From Microbacteriaceae bacterium VKM Ac-2855 (GTDB taxonomy: Bacteria > Actinomycetota > Actinomycetes > Actinomycetales > Microbacteriaceae): a DNA stretch of 64,000 bases. The notes beneath the pieces were generated by a model. The model searched no databases. It was given only the letters and a program-made list of their open reading frames with translations, and was not told the DNA's origin. The number at the start of each line of letters is the position of its first letter. Position 1 is the stretch's first letter. The position numbers and the translations under genes were made by a program. The stretch is taken from NCBI GenBank assembly GCA_013204985.1, contig JABMLG010000004.1, positions 62,001 through 126,000 on the forward strand, read 5' to 3'. Below are positions 17,799 through 26,592 of this stretch, in pieces.

Positions 17799-18090
17799 CG
17801 GACCCACCTCACGGCAGCCGCGTTCGAGGACGCGGAGCCGCGGTGATGGCCGAGTGCTCCTCTCCGAAGGCGCAGAAGGGCGCGAGGACGCGATCGGGTG
17901 GTGGATCCGGGCATGGTCATCTCTCTCAGCGACAGTGCTCGGCGCGAGACGGACGCGGTTGCGCAGAGCGGCTGTCCATCGTCCCTCGGTCCGCGGAGCC
18001 GCTTCAAGACGCCTCACCTCTATTGCGCAACAGGGTGCCACCTCGGCGTGGATGCGGACCGCGACACCGATAGACGTCTGGGGCCCGGTG
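17799..18090. promoter_or_regulatory. Promoter region of the second GH43 gene
   Basis: This 292-bp spacer has no convincing gene. The palindrome at 18023-18030 is the only regulatory signal I recognise. Confidence 0.45.
18023..18030. promoter_or_regulatory. Putative LacI operator TTGCGCAA (second GH43)
   Basis: A perfect palindrome 225 bp upstream of the GH43 start codon and 61 bp downstream of the neighbouring membrane-protein gene. It matches the copies at 420 and 16232. Confidence 0.6.
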
Positions 18091-18588
18091 TCAGTGGATC
18101 GCGATCTTGAGAACGATGATGACCACTCCGAGCAGGAGCGCCGACACAGCGGCGAACGCCTTCACGTACAACGGCAGTCGATGCCGACGGAGGACCAGCA
18201 ACCCCAGGAACGCCAGCGACACGACCGGTACCGCCAGGGCCGCCCAGTACGCGCCGGCCTCCGGGAGCAACCCGGCGGCACCCGAAGCCAGAAGCAGGCA
18301 GGGGATGACCGCGGCGTAGATCACACCGGTGGACGCTTCCAAACCGTCATGGACCGCGGCTTTCAGCGTCGGTGGGGCGGTGGCGTGCTTCCTCCCGAGG
18401 AACGCGAGGGTCTCTGCGAGGACGTGCGCGAGCCACAGCACGATGATCGTTCCCGCGGCAGCGACCAGCACCTTCAGGTCAGGGTCATCGTCTTCCGCTG
18501 AACCGATGACGGCGGACACCATCAACGTCCCGTAGATCATCTGGGGGGTCGCCAATGCGTCCGCGACGCGTGCCAGTGACGCGCTCAT
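18091..18588 (-). CDS. Small integral membrane protein, unknown function
   Basis: This 165-residue protein has about four hydrophobic segments, including GTIIVLWLAHVLAETLAFL, AVIPCLLLASGAAGLL, AALAVPVVSLAFLGLLVL and AVSALLLGVVIIVLKIAI. A histidine and glutamate lie in the first (LAHVLAETL). I do not recognise a family. Its start overlaps the stop of the upstream deiminase-like gene (ATGA), so the two are translationally coupled and probably work together at the membrane. Confidence 0.75.
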   Translation of the reverse strand: MSASLARVADALATPQMIYGTLMVSAVIGSAEDDDPDLKVLVAAAGTIIVLWLAHVLAETLAFLGRKHATAPPTLKAAVHDGLEASTGVIYAAVIPCLLLASGAAGLLPEAGAYWAALAVPVVSLAFLGLLVLRRHRLPLYVKAFAAVSALLLGVVIIVLKIAIH

Positions 18589-19724
18589 ACGCGGGGCTGC
18601 TGTCTGGTTGCGCAGTGCACGCCACCGCCGCCGGCGGCCACTCCGTCGATGTCGAGCTGGACGACCGTCCGATTCGGGTAGTGGTCCGCCAACACCCCGC
18701 GCGCCCTGTCGTCGGCGGTCTTGTCGCCGAACTGCGGGGCGATGACCGCGCCGTTGCAGAGATAGTAGTTCGCGTACGACGTCAGAAGATCGCTGCTGCT
18801 CGAGCGGACGGATTCCGGGTCGTTGATCACATCGACCACGTACTCGGCACCATCCAGGGTCGGGGTCGTGGCGAAGAGGTCGACCAACTGGGATGCGGCC
18901 TCAGCCCACGCCCCGTCGGTCTCCAGCGGGACCTGGATGATGACCGACCCGGGTGAGGTGAAACGCGCACTGGCGTCGATGTGGTCGTCGGTGATGTCCT
19001 GCCCCCGCACCCCATCCGCCCACAGCATCCGGCTCGCACCGGTGAGTTCGAGTAGACGCATCTCGATGCGTTCCTCCGACCATCCCGGGTTCCTGTTCTC
19101 GTTCACCCACGACGACCGGTTCGCGATGATCGTTCCCGCGCCATCGCCTTCGACGCCGCCACCCTCACCGGTCAGACCCACATCGACGAGGGGAACGCCC
19201 AGGATGGCGGCGACCTGCCGGGAGAGGAGAGCGTCACCGGCATGCTCCTGCTTGTCACCCCAGCCGTTGAACTGGATCAACCCCGCGGCGAGCCGGTCCT
19301 GCCCGGTGGCCGTGGTCAGGAACGTCGGCAGAGTGTCGCGAGCCCACAGATCGTCCACCGGTGCCTCGAGAACCTCGGCCTCGGACCCCAGACGACGTTG
19401 CAGAGCGGCGACCTCGGACGGGCGAGCAAGGACGGTCACCTTCTCCCACTCGAGGATGGCCAGCGCGATGCTCGCCACGGACTCTTGCGCGCCTGCGAGA
19501 TTCCGGCCCCAGATCGCTGTGGAGGACGGCCACGTCATCCACGTGCGCTCGTGCTCCCCGGCCTCATCCGGCATCGCCCACCGCTCGTTCGCCGACACCA
19601 CCGCGACCGTCGCATCCGGACCCGTTGTCGAACAACCGGCAAGGGCGGTTGCGACACCGGCCGCTCCGAGACCACCGAGATACGTCCGACGCGACACCAG
19701 CCGACGGCGAGGGGAGAACATCAT
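18585..19724 (-). CDS. Exported agmatine deiminase / peptidylarginine deiminase family protein
   Basis: The 379-residue protein belongs to the PAD_porph family, which hydrolyses guanidino groups (agmatine to N-carbamoylputrescine, or peptidyl-arginine to citrulline). The active-site cysteine is in GGGGVHCATRQQP near the C-terminus. WMTWPSS and WARDTLP are also family motifs. The N-terminus reads RRRLVSRRTYLGGLGAAG and ends in a lipobox, LAGCS, so it is probably a twin-arginine-exported lipoprotein. That is unusual for agmatine deiminase, which is normally cytosolic. GGAAGG lies just upstream of two adjacent ATGs (19724 and 19721). An extracellular role is inferred. Confidence 0.82.
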   Translation of the reverse strand: MMFSPRRRLVSRRTYLGGLGAAGVATALAGCSTTGPDATVAVVSANERWAMPDEAGEHERTWMTWPSSTAIWGRNLAGAQESVASIALAILEWEKVTVLARPSEVAALQRRLGSEAEVLEAPVDDLWARDTLPTFLTTATGQDRLAAGLIQFNGWGDKQEHAGDALLSRQVAAILGVPLVDVGLTGEGGGVEGDGAGTIIANRSSWVNENRNPGWSEERIEMRLLELTGASRMLWADGVRGQDITDDHIDASARFTSPGSVIIQVPLETDGAWAEAASQLVDLFATTPTLDGAEYVVDVINDPESVRSSSSDLLTSYANYYLCNGAVIAPQFGDKTADDRARGVLADHYPNRTVVQLDIDGVAAGGGGVHCATRQQPRV

Positions 19725-19962
19725 CAAACCTTCCAGGGCACACGAACGCATACCGAGCATCCCTCACGAAATGGTAGGGCACGCATTCGACGCGACCAAA
19801 TCTGCTTGTACGTCGTTTCGATGGCGCCGCCGACGCCCGGATTCGGCGATACCGTTCAACCGCATCGCACTGTATCCGCGCTCGGCGAGGATGGATGCGA
19901 TGTCGCGATTTCGAGCGTCATCCGTACCGCTCTATGGTTGAGACGTTGTATTTGGAGGACGA

Positions 19963-20406
19963 GTGAGCTCGAGAACCGCGGTCGCGGCCTGGGAGTCGCT
20001 CTTCCGCGCCCAGGTGCAGGTGATGCGCTCCCTGAACGCCGAGTTCCCTTCGCGCGAGATCTCGCTGAACGAGTACGACGTGCTCTTCAACCTCACGCAG
20101 CAGCCCGATCGGCGCTGTCGCCTCCGCGACATCAACAAGCACGTGCTCCTCACGCAGCCCAGCGTCAGCCGGCTGATCGACCGGCTGGTGAGTCGCGGCT
20201 ACGTCGACAAGAGCGACGACCCGGGCGATGGGCGCGGCACGATCATCGCGATCACGGAAGAGGGGTACGCCCTGTTCCGCCGCGTCGCCCTCCAGCACAT
20301 GGACACCATCACCGATCGGGTCGGCTCTGTGCTCGACGAGCCCGAGCTCGCCCAGCTCACCGCGCTGTGCGACAAGCTGCGCCGCGGCGTGGCCGACGCG
20401 CCGTAG
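19963..20406 (+). CDS. MarR-family transcriptional regulator
   Basis: This 147-residue winged-helix repressor has the MarR order: SLNEYDVLFNL, a recognition helix at LTQPSVSRLIDRLVSRGYV, and the wing at DPGDGRGTIIAITEEG. It starts at GTG 19963 with TGGAGGA at 19953-19959. No obvious target gene is adjacent: a divergent deiminase-like gene lies on one side and a DUF222 repeat gene on the other. Autoregulation, or control of the deiminase pair across the 238-bp divergent spacer (19725-19962), is possible. I could not define a palindromic site there. Confidence 0.9.
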   Translation: MSSRTAVAAWESLFRAQVQVMRSLNAEFPSREISLNEYDVLFNLTQQPDRRCRLRDINKHVLLTQPSVSRLIDRLVSRGYVDKSDDPGDGRGTIIAITEEGYALFRRVALQHMDTITDRVGSVLDEPELAQLTALCDKLRRGVADAP

Positions 20407-20458
20407 CGCCCGACCCCTCCCGCGAGGGACTTCGCCCGGGGACGTGGGGTGCATTCAC

Positions 20459-21970
20459 TGTCGGTGGTGTGACCCATAGTGGGGTCATGACCACATCGAC
20501 GCCCGGCACACGGATCGCAGCCCTCGCCGCGAGCGTGCGCGCCGAACTGACCGGGGTCGACTGGACGCGGATGACCGAAACCGAACTCGTCGCAGCATGC
20601 GTCGCGCTCGGAGAACTCGAGCGAGTCGTCGGCGGGAGTGCCGTCGCGGCCGCCGGAGTCATCGAAAGCGCATCGGGGCGAGAACGAGGGATGGACGCAC
20701 TGGCGAGCAAGCACGGGCAGCGCACCGGCAAAGCACTGCTCGCGATGCTCACCGGCTGCTCAGAAGCGACCGCGGGGCGGCGCATCCGGCTCGCGCAGGG
20801 CGTCTTCGCCGGTGTCGGGATGCTGGGCCAGGAGGTGCCCGCCGTGTTCCCCGCCGTGGGGCAGGCGGTGCGTGAGGGGCGACTGCATCCGGATGCGGCC
20901 GAAGCCCTCACCACCACCCTCGGGCCGGCCGCTGCGCGCATCCACCCGGATGAGCTCGCGATCGCCGAAGAATCGATCCTCGCCGCGGCGACCGACCCCG
21001 ACGGGGAAGCAGCGACCTCGGGTGGTTTGACCGGGATCGGGATCGCCGCAGACCTCGTGAAAGTTCAGGCGCTCGCGTGGACAGCACGACTGGATCCCGA
21101 CGGGCTCGAACCCACGGAGGAGGAGGCGTTCGAGAAACGCAACGGCGTCTGGCGCCGCGGGAAGAACGGACTCGAAACGCTCGTGCTCACGTTGACGACG
21201 GAGCAGGCGGCGGCGGTGAAGGCGTCGCTCTCGCCGCACACCAGCCCCCGCCGGCCGCGGTTCACGGATGCGGACTGCGACGCGGCCGAGAACGATCACG
21301 TCGACGACAGCGAAGTGTTCGCCGACTCGCGCACCACGGGGCAGAAAGTCGCCGACACGGTCGTGTCCCTCGTCGTCGCCGGTGGCGCCTCCGAATCCCC
21401 CGTCGGCGCGACCCCGCAGATCACCGCCCACATCCACGCCGACGACCTCACCGACGAAACCGCGACCGGGCCCGCCTACCTCGACCACGTCGAGGAGCCC
21501 GTACCCGCAGCGACCGTGCGGCGGCTGCGCTGCTTCGGCGAGATACGCATCGCGATCACCGGCAGCCACGAGCAGACCGACGCGCTCGGACAACCCGCCC
21601 GCGACTTCACCACCAAACAGAAACGCCTCCTCGCCGCCCGCGACGGCGGCTGCGCCTGGCAGGGCTGCACCGCCCCACCCGCCTGGACACAAGCCCACCA
21701 CGTCACCTGGTGGAGCCGAGGCGGTCAGACATCCATCGACAACGGAACTCTGCTCTGCAGCTTCCACCACCACGTCATCCACGCGAAAACCGGCTGGCGC
21801 ATCCACATGCTGCCCACCGCCGAAGGCCTACGACCCCACCTCACCGCACCACCCCACATCGACCCCCGACAGACACCACGACGCATGGGCAACCAACGCG
21901 CCACCATCGCCGGCATCACCCGAAGACGACCACGAACCCCCGCAACCCAACCGGATCCGCCTCCACCAGC
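20459..21970 (+). repeat. DUF222/HNH repeat, copy 1
   Basis: About 1.5 kb is closely similar to 43599-45090 in the same orientation. The match starts 28 bp before the start codon in both copies, at TGTCGGTGGTGT, and fades just after the conserved MGNQRATIAGITR coding segment. In this copy the start region also forms the inverted repeat TGACCC-ATAGTG-GGGTCA. Confidence 0.85.
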
Positions 21971-22025
21971 GACAACCGAGTCGACCGGAACCCCGAGGGA
22001 GCCTACCGATCGGCGCGGCGAGTGA
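20487..22025 (+). CDS. DUF222 / HNH endonuclease domain protein (13E12 repeat family), copy 1
   Basis: The 512-residue protein has a DUF222 helical region from about residue 10 to 330 and a C-terminal HNH nuclease motif (CAWQGC, then HHVTWWSRGG, then DNGTLLCSFHHH). It is close to the mycobacterial 13E12-type proteins, which occur in several copies per genome and are suspected of mobility. The ATG at 20487 is chosen because copy 2 begins at the same place; a longer frame upstream is not conserved. The tail is Pro/Arg-rich and diverges between copies. Its last 23 bases overlap the end of the convergent reductase gene. Biological function is unknown. Confidence 0.85.
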   Translation: MTTSTPGTRIAALAASVRAELTGVDWTRMTETELVAACVALGELERVVGGSAVAAAGVIESASGRERGMDALASKHGQRTGKALLAMLTGCSEATAGRRIRLAQGVFAGVGMLGQEVPAVFPAVGQAVREGRLHPDAAEALTTTLGPAAARIHPDELAIAEESILAAATDPDGEAATSGGLTGIGIAADLVKVQALAWTARLDPDGLEPTEEEAFEKRNGVWRRGKNGLETLVLTLTTEQAAAVKASLSPHTSPRRPRFTDADCDAAENDHVDDSEVFADSRTTGQKVADTVVSLVVAGGASESPVGATPQITAHIHADDLTDETATGPAYLDHVEEPVPAATVRRLRCFGEIRIAITGSHEQTDALGQPARDFTTKQKRLLAARDGGCAWQGCTAPPAWTQAHHVTWWSRGGQTSIDNGTLLCSFHHHVIHAKTGWRIHMLPTAEGLRPHLTAPPHIDPRQTPRRMGNQRATIAGITRRRPRTPATQPDPPPPATTESTGTPREPTDRRGE

Positions 22026-22662
22026 ACACCAGGTGCACCACTCCGCTCGGCGACGGTGTCGCCTCGATCTCGAAGCGCTCCTCGAGCCCTTCGAGGCCGC
22101 TCCAGAGACGCTCACCCCTGCCCAGAACGATCGGCACGAGAACGATGTGCAGGTGGTCGATCAGATCGGCCTCGAGGAACTGCCGAACCGTCTCCACTCC
22201 GCCGCCGATCCGCACGTCGAGGTCGCCGGCCAGCTCGCGTGCCTTCGCGAGGGCGGTGACCGGATCCGCGTCGACGAAGTGGAAGGACGTTCCACCAGCC
22301 ATCTCGAGCGTCGGCCGCGGATGGTGGGTCAGCACGATGACCGGGGTGTGGAACACCGGATCATCGCCCCACCAGCCCTGCCACTCCTCATCCGCCCACG
22401 GGCCGCGCTGCGGGCCGAACTTGTTGCGCCCCATGATCTCGACGCCGATCTCCGGCGCCCAATTGCCGGCGAACGCGTCGTCGATGCCGAAGGAACCGGG
22501 CCCCTCCCCCGGCATGCCCATCGCGCGGAAGGTTCGCGTGCCCATCGCCCACTCGACGAGCCGATGGCCCGCATGGCCGAACGGAGCCTCCATCGTCTGG
22601 CCCTCACCGGCTCCGAAGCCGTCGAGGGACACCGCGAAGTTGTGCACGCGTACGAGTGACAT
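22003..22662 (-). CDS. RibD C-terminal/dihydrofolate-reductase-like protein
   Basis: This 219-residue protein has the fold family of bacterial bifunctional deaminase-reductase C-terminal domains: FAVSLDGFGAG near the N-terminus, EIMGRNKFGP, an NADPH-loop-like LDVRIGGGVETVRQFLEADL, and LIDHLHIVLVPIVLGRGERL. The start at 22662 follows CAGGAGACG; earlier in-frame codons lack a site. Proteins of this kind are common in actinobacteria, often with unknown substrates, and are not usually true RibD or DHFR. The gene is divergent from the photolyase gene with a 107-bp spacer. Confidence 0.85.
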   Translation of the reverse strand: MSLVRVHNFAVSLDGFGAGEGQTMEAPFGHAGHRLVEWAMGTRTFRAMGMPGEGPGSFGIDDAFAGNWAPEIGVEIMGRNKFGPQRGPWADEEWQGWWGDDPVFHTPVIVLTHHPRPTLEMAGGTSFHFVDADPVTALAKARELAGDLDVRIGGGVETVRQFLEADLIDHLHIVLVPIVLGRGERLWSGLEGLEERFEIEATPSPSGVVHLVFTRRADR

Positions 22663-22769
22663 GTCGTCTCCTGAGGTTTCGTCGAACGTCATCACCTTAG
22701 GACTAGCCACACCGCCGCCGCATCCGCCAGTCCTGTCGAGGGCCTGCCGATACCCGAGAGGATGGGGTG

Positions 22770-24221
22770 ATGTCCTCCTCACTCGTCTGGCTCCGCGACG
22801 ATCTGCGGATCGCCGACAATCCTGCTCTGCGGGCCGCGGTCGACCGCGGCGAACCCGTCGCGGTGTGCTTCATCCTCGACGAGGAATCGACAGGCATCCG
22901 CCCGCTCGGCGGCGCCGCGAAGTGGTGGCTGCACCACAGCCTCGACGCACTCGCAGCAGACCTCGACGGCCGCGGCGCCCGCCTGATCCTGCGACGCGGG
23001 CCGGCCGAGGCGGTCATCCCGCAACTCGTCGAACAGCTCGGCGCCGACGCCGTGTACTGGAACCGTCGCTACGGCGGAGCCGAACGGACGGTCGACACCG
23101 CGATCAAGACCGGGCTGCACGAGAGCGGATACGAGGCCCGCAGCTTCCAGGGTTCGCTGCTGCACGAGCCGTGGACCATGCAGACCGGCAGCGGGGGTCC
23201 GTACACGGTCTTCACCCCGTTCTGGCGGGCGTGCCAGAAGAAGGATCACCCGCGCGAGCCGCTCTCGGCCCCCCGCGCGATCGACGGGACGAAAGCATCC
23301 GTCGAGAGCGACACCCTCGCGAGCTGGAAGCTCCTGCCCATGCACCCCGACTGGTCGGGTGGTCTCGCCGAGCGCTGGCAGCCGGGCGAGAAGGCGGCAA
23401 TGCGCCGCCTGCGCGCCTTCATCGCCGAACAGCTCGACGATTACGCCGATGGCCGCGACCACCCCGCCGAAGACGCGACCTCCAACCTCTCCCCGCATCT
23501 GCGCTGGGGCGAGGTCAGCCCGTTCCAGGTGTGGCACACGGTGGAGGAGCAGCGTCGCGGTTCGGGGCCGAACGCGGGCGGCGCGAAGTTCCTCGCCGAA
23601 CTCGGCTGGCGCGAGTTCTGTTACAACCTGCTCTACCACTGGCCCGATCTGGCGACCGAGAACTTCGACAGCCGCTTCGACCACTTCCCGTGGGGCGAGC
23701 CGCACGCCGGCGAGCTGGAAGCGTGGCACCAGGGCCGCACCGGGTATCCGCTCGTGGACGCCGGGATGCGCGAGCTGTGGAAGACCGGCTACATGCACAA
23801 CCGCGTGCGGATGGTCACGGCCTCGTTCCTGATCAAGAACATGCTCGTCGACTGGCGGGTCGGCGAGCAGTGGTTCTGGGACACGCTGGTGGACGCCGAC
23901 AGCGCCAGCAACGCCGCAAACTGGCAGTGGGTCGCGGGTTCGGGAGCCGACGCCTCGCCCTATTTCCGAGTGTTCAACCCGGTGACGCAGAGCGAGAAGT
24001 TCGACCCGCGCGGCGAGTACCTGCGCGAATACGTACCCGAACTGGCCGAGGTGACCGGCAAGGCGGTGCACCAGCCGTGGACTCAGAAGGATGCGCTGCT
24101 CGATGCCGCCGGGGATTACCCCGAGAGGATCCTCGACCTCGGCGAGACGCGCAACCACGCGCTCGAGGCGTTCGAGACCGTCAAGACGCACCCGCGCGCG
24201 ATCCGGCGGGCAATATCTTAG
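22770..24221 (+). CDS. phrB: Deoxyribodipyrimidine photolyase (class I cryptochrome/photolyase family)
   Basis: The 483-residue flavoenzyme repairs UV-induced pyrimidine dimers with blue light. The N-terminal alpha/beta antenna domain begins LVWLRDDLRIADNPAL. The FAD domain contains LSPHLRWGEVSP, GGAKFLAELGWREFCY, the diagnostic YPLVDAGMRELWKTGYMHNR, and FRVFNPVTQSEKFDP. Length is normal. The ATG at 22770 directly follows a GTG in the same frame. It stops 4 bp before the next gene, so the MauE-thioredoxin gene may be co-transcribed. Confidence 0.95.
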   Translation: MSSSLVWLRDDLRIADNPALRAAVDRGEPVAVCFILDEESTGIRPLGGAAKWWLHHSLDALAADLDGRGARLILRRGPAEAVIPQLVEQLGADAVYWNRRYGGAERTVDTAIKTGLHESGYEARSFQGSLLHEPWTMQTGSGGPYTVFTPFWRACQKKDHPREPLSAPRAIDGTKASVESDTLASWKLLPMHPDWSGGLAERWQPGEKAAMRRLRAFIAEQLDDYADGRDHPAEDATSNLSPHLRWGEVSPFQVWHTVEEQRRGSGPNAGGAKFLAELGWREFCYNLLYHWPDLATENFDSRFDHFPWGEPHAGELEAWHQGRTGYPLVDAGMRELWKTGYMHNRVRMVTASFLIKNMLVDWRVGEQWFWDTLVDADSASNAANWQWVAGSGADASPYFRVFNPVTQSEKFDPRGEYLREYVPELAEVTGKAVHQPWTQKDALLDAAGDYPERILDLGETRNHALEAFETVKTHPRAIRRAIS

Positions 24222-24225
24222 GGAC

Positions 24226-25683
24226 ATGACCGCAATCGGTACGCTCCTCTTCCTCGTGCTCGGCCTCGCCGGGCTGCTGGCGTTCAGTGCGGTGATGAAA
24301 TGGCGCGACCCGCGCGGCAGCCTCGCCGCCGTCACGGGGTTCGGGATCCCCACGCGCTACGCCGGACACGTCGCGGTCGGGCTGCCGTTCGTCGAACTCG
24401 GCCTCGCGGCGGGTCTGCTGCTGCTGCCGGGCGTTCTCTTCGCGGTGGTGGCATGGCTCGTCTTCCTGCTCTTCGCCGCGTTCAGCCTCGTGGTCGGCGC
24501 CGCACTCGCCCGCGGCGAGAGGCCGGTGTGCCACTGCTTCGGCGAGCTGAGTTCGGAGCCGATCAGTCGGCTCACGGCGGTGCGGAACGTCGTGCTCACG
24601 GTGCTGGCGCTCGTGATCGCCATCGTGCTCGGCACGCCGTCCTGGCCGGGGCTGTTCGGGATCCTCGCCACCCTCAGTGGCGACCTGCTCGTCGAGGTGG
24701 TCCTCCTGGTGACTCTGGCGGTCACGCTGGCGGTGCTGTGGTCTCGGCAGGCACGTCTGCGCCGCGAGCTCGCCGACCTGCGCGCGCGCGTCAACGCGCG
24801 TGAGGCGGCGGCCCCCGACGCGGAGGCGATCCCCGAACTCGTGCTGCGCGATGCCGAAGGCGCGGCGATCACCCTGCCGACGCTCTCGTCCGAGCGAGCC
24901 GTGCTGCTGCTGTTCGTGAACCCGGGCTGCCACGCCTGCGCCGTCGCCCTCGAGCGGATGCCCGCGTGGCGCGCCGAGCTGGGCGGCATCGTCGGGCTCC
25001 AGCTGGTGAGCACCACCAGCGACGACCTCGGGATGCCCGATGTGCTGTTCGATCCGCATCGCGCCGCGCTCACCCGGCTCGGAGGCACCGGCACGCCGAG
25101 CGCCGTCCTGCTCGGCACGAACGGCCAGATCGGCGGCGGACCGGCCGACGGCCTGCCCGCGATCGAGGAATTCATCGACGGGGTCGTCGCCGCGATCGAG
25201 CTGAACCGCGAGTCGCACACGGCGATGCCGGGTGATCCCGAGACCGAGGACCCCGTACTGCCGACCTTCGACGCGACGCCCGCGACCACGCAGGCGGCGT
25301 GGGACGACGCCGAACTCCCCTCCGCCGCCCTCGCGACCGAGGCCGGCGATGCCGTGGATCTGCGCGAATCCGTGGCGCGTACCGGCGCGGGGCGCAAGGC
25401 CCTCGTGTTCTGGCGCTCCGACTGCGCGTACTGCGAGAGCATCCTGCCCGAGGTGCGCGACGCATCCGCTGCCGGTAGCACCGTGCTGGTGACGACCTCG
25501 GAGCCGGATTCGGTGCGGGCTCAGGGCCTCACCGGTCCGCTCTACGTCTCACCCGATCGCGCCGCCCTCGCCGCCATGCAGGTTCCCGGCACGCCCGTCG
25601 GCTTCCTGGTGGACGGCCACCATGTCGTCGCCGGCCCGTTCATCGGCGCCGACGCCGTGCGCGAGCTGGTCGCGCGGCCCTGA
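24226..25683 (+). CDS. MauE-type membrane protein fused to two thioredoxin-like domains
   Basis: The 485-residue protein begins with a MauE/DoxX-like four-helix membrane domain (residues 1 to about 180), including a C102-H-C104 motif before FGELSS. After a charged helical linker come two redoxin domains. The first has C235-H-A-C238 and a cis-Pro loop (GGTGTPSAVLLG). The second has C400-A-Y-C403 and its own loop (VPGTPVGFLVDG). Single MauE-thioredoxin fusions are known; the second redoxin makes this an electron-relay-like array. A role in thiol-disulfide exchange across the membrane is inferred. It starts 4 bp after the photolyase gene. Confidence 0.82.
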   Translation: MTAIGTLLFLVLGLAGLLAFSAVMKWRDPRGSLAAVTGFGIPTRYAGHVAVGLPFVELGLAAGLLLLPGVLFAVVAWLVFLLFAAFSLVVGAALARGERPVCHCFGELSSEPISRLTAVRNVVLTVLALVIAIVLGTPSWPGLFGILATLSGDLLVEVVLLVTLAVTLAVLWSRQARLRRELADLRARVNAREAAAPDAEAIPELVLRDAEGAAITLPTLSSERAVLLLFVNPGCHACAVALERMPAWRAELGGIVGLQLVSTTSDDLGMPDVLFDPHRAALTRLGGTGTPSAVLLGTNGQIGGGPADGLPAIEEFIDGVVAAIELNRESHTAMPGDPETEDPVLPTFDATPATTQAAWDDAELPSAALATEAGDAVDLRESVARTGAGRKALVFWRSDCAYCESILPEVRDASAAGSTVLVTTSEPDSVRAQGLTGPLYVSPDRAALAAMQVPGTPVGFLVDGHHVVAGPFIGADAVRELVARP

Positions 25684-25724
25684 CGCCGCGCGCCTTCGCG
25701 ACCACTGAACCATGAACTGACCAC

Positions 25725-26447
25725 GTGATCCGGATCGGTACCAGCGGCTGGAGCTACGACCACTGGGTGGACGTTCTCTACCCGCGCGGGCGCGGCGACC
25801 TGCGATTATCGCGGTACGCCGAGAGCTTCGACACGGTCGAGACGAACAGCAGCTTCTATCACTGGCCGCGCGAGCACGTCTTCGCCTCGTGGCGTTCACG
25901 GGTTCCGGAGGATTTCCTCTTCGCGGTGAAGGCCCCGCGCGGACTCACTCACGCGAAACGCCTCTACGACCCCGATGTCTGGATCGAGAGGATCGGCAGG
26001 GGGATGCACGAGATCGCCGGCCGACGCGGCCCGCTCCTGGTACAGCTGCGTCCCGATCACGAGCGCGATGATGCGCGGCTGGCCTACTTCTTGCAGCAGC
26101 TGCCGCCGTGGCTGACGGTCGCCGTCGAGTTCCGGCACCCGAGCTGGCAGGAGGAGCCGGTGTTCCGGCTCCTCGAGCGATTCGACGCCGCCTACTGCGT
26201 GACCAGCGGAGCCGGGCTGCCCTGCATCCTGCGCGCCACGAGCGAGCTGGTCTACGTCAGGCTGCACGGACCGGACCACCACACCCTCTACGCCGGCAGC
26301 TACACCGACGATGAACTGTGGTGGTGGGCCGAGCGGATGCGGGAATGGGAGGCGTCGGGCCACACCGTGCTCGGCTACTTCAACAACGACGGCGGCGGCA
26401 ACGCGGTGCGCAACGCGCTCACCCTGAAGCGGATGCTCGGCCGGTAG
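25725..26447 (+). CDS. DUF72 domain protein (TIM-barrel, unknown function)
   Basis: The 240-residue protein shows the DUF72 hallmarks: IRIGTSGWSYDHW at the N-terminus, VETNSSFYHWP, FLFAVKAPRGLTH, and the Tyr/Arg-containing VYVRLHGP near the C-terminus. DUF72 proteins are widespread TIM-barrel proteins without an established reaction. The GTG start is taken because it begins exactly at the conserved first strand; no good ribosome-binding site is visible. It follows the MauE fusion by 41 bp. Confidence 0.88.
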   Translation: MIRIGTSGWSYDHWVDVLYPRGRGDLRLSRYAESFDTVETNSSFYHWPREHVFASWRSRVPEDFLFAVKAPRGLTHAKRLYDPDVWIERIGRGMHEIAGRRGPLLVQLRPDHERDDARLAYFLQQLPPWLTVAVEFRHPSWQEEPVFRLLERFDAAYCVTSGAGLPCILRATSELVYVRLHGPDHHTLYAGSYTDDELWWWAERMREWEASGHTVLGYFNNDGGGNAVRNALTLKRMLGR

Positions 26448-26448
26448 C

Positions 26449-26592
26449 GGCTGGCGAGGCCCGATCTTCGCCGAGGTCCGATTTTCGGCGAGGTCCCAGG
26501 GGTTGGGGGGTTGTCGTCGGCGCCGCTCGCGTCGAAAGTAGAGGGACATCGCGGTTCGACGACGGGGTCGATCGCGGATGGGGAGGTGCACG
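26449..26592. repeat. Spacer with short imperfect tandem repeat
   Basis: Around 26460-26496 two copies of a 17-bp unit, roughly CGATCTTCGCCGAGGTC and CGATTTTCGGCGAGGTC, lie in tandem. The rest of the spacer is the leader of the YbdK-like gene, ending in GGGAGGTG just before its ATG. Confidence 0.5.

Noticed and set aside
18608-18615. TTGCGCAG, a near match to the LacI operator
   Set aside because: It lies inside the coding region of the deiminase-like gene, has a mismatch, and no carbohydrate gene follows it.
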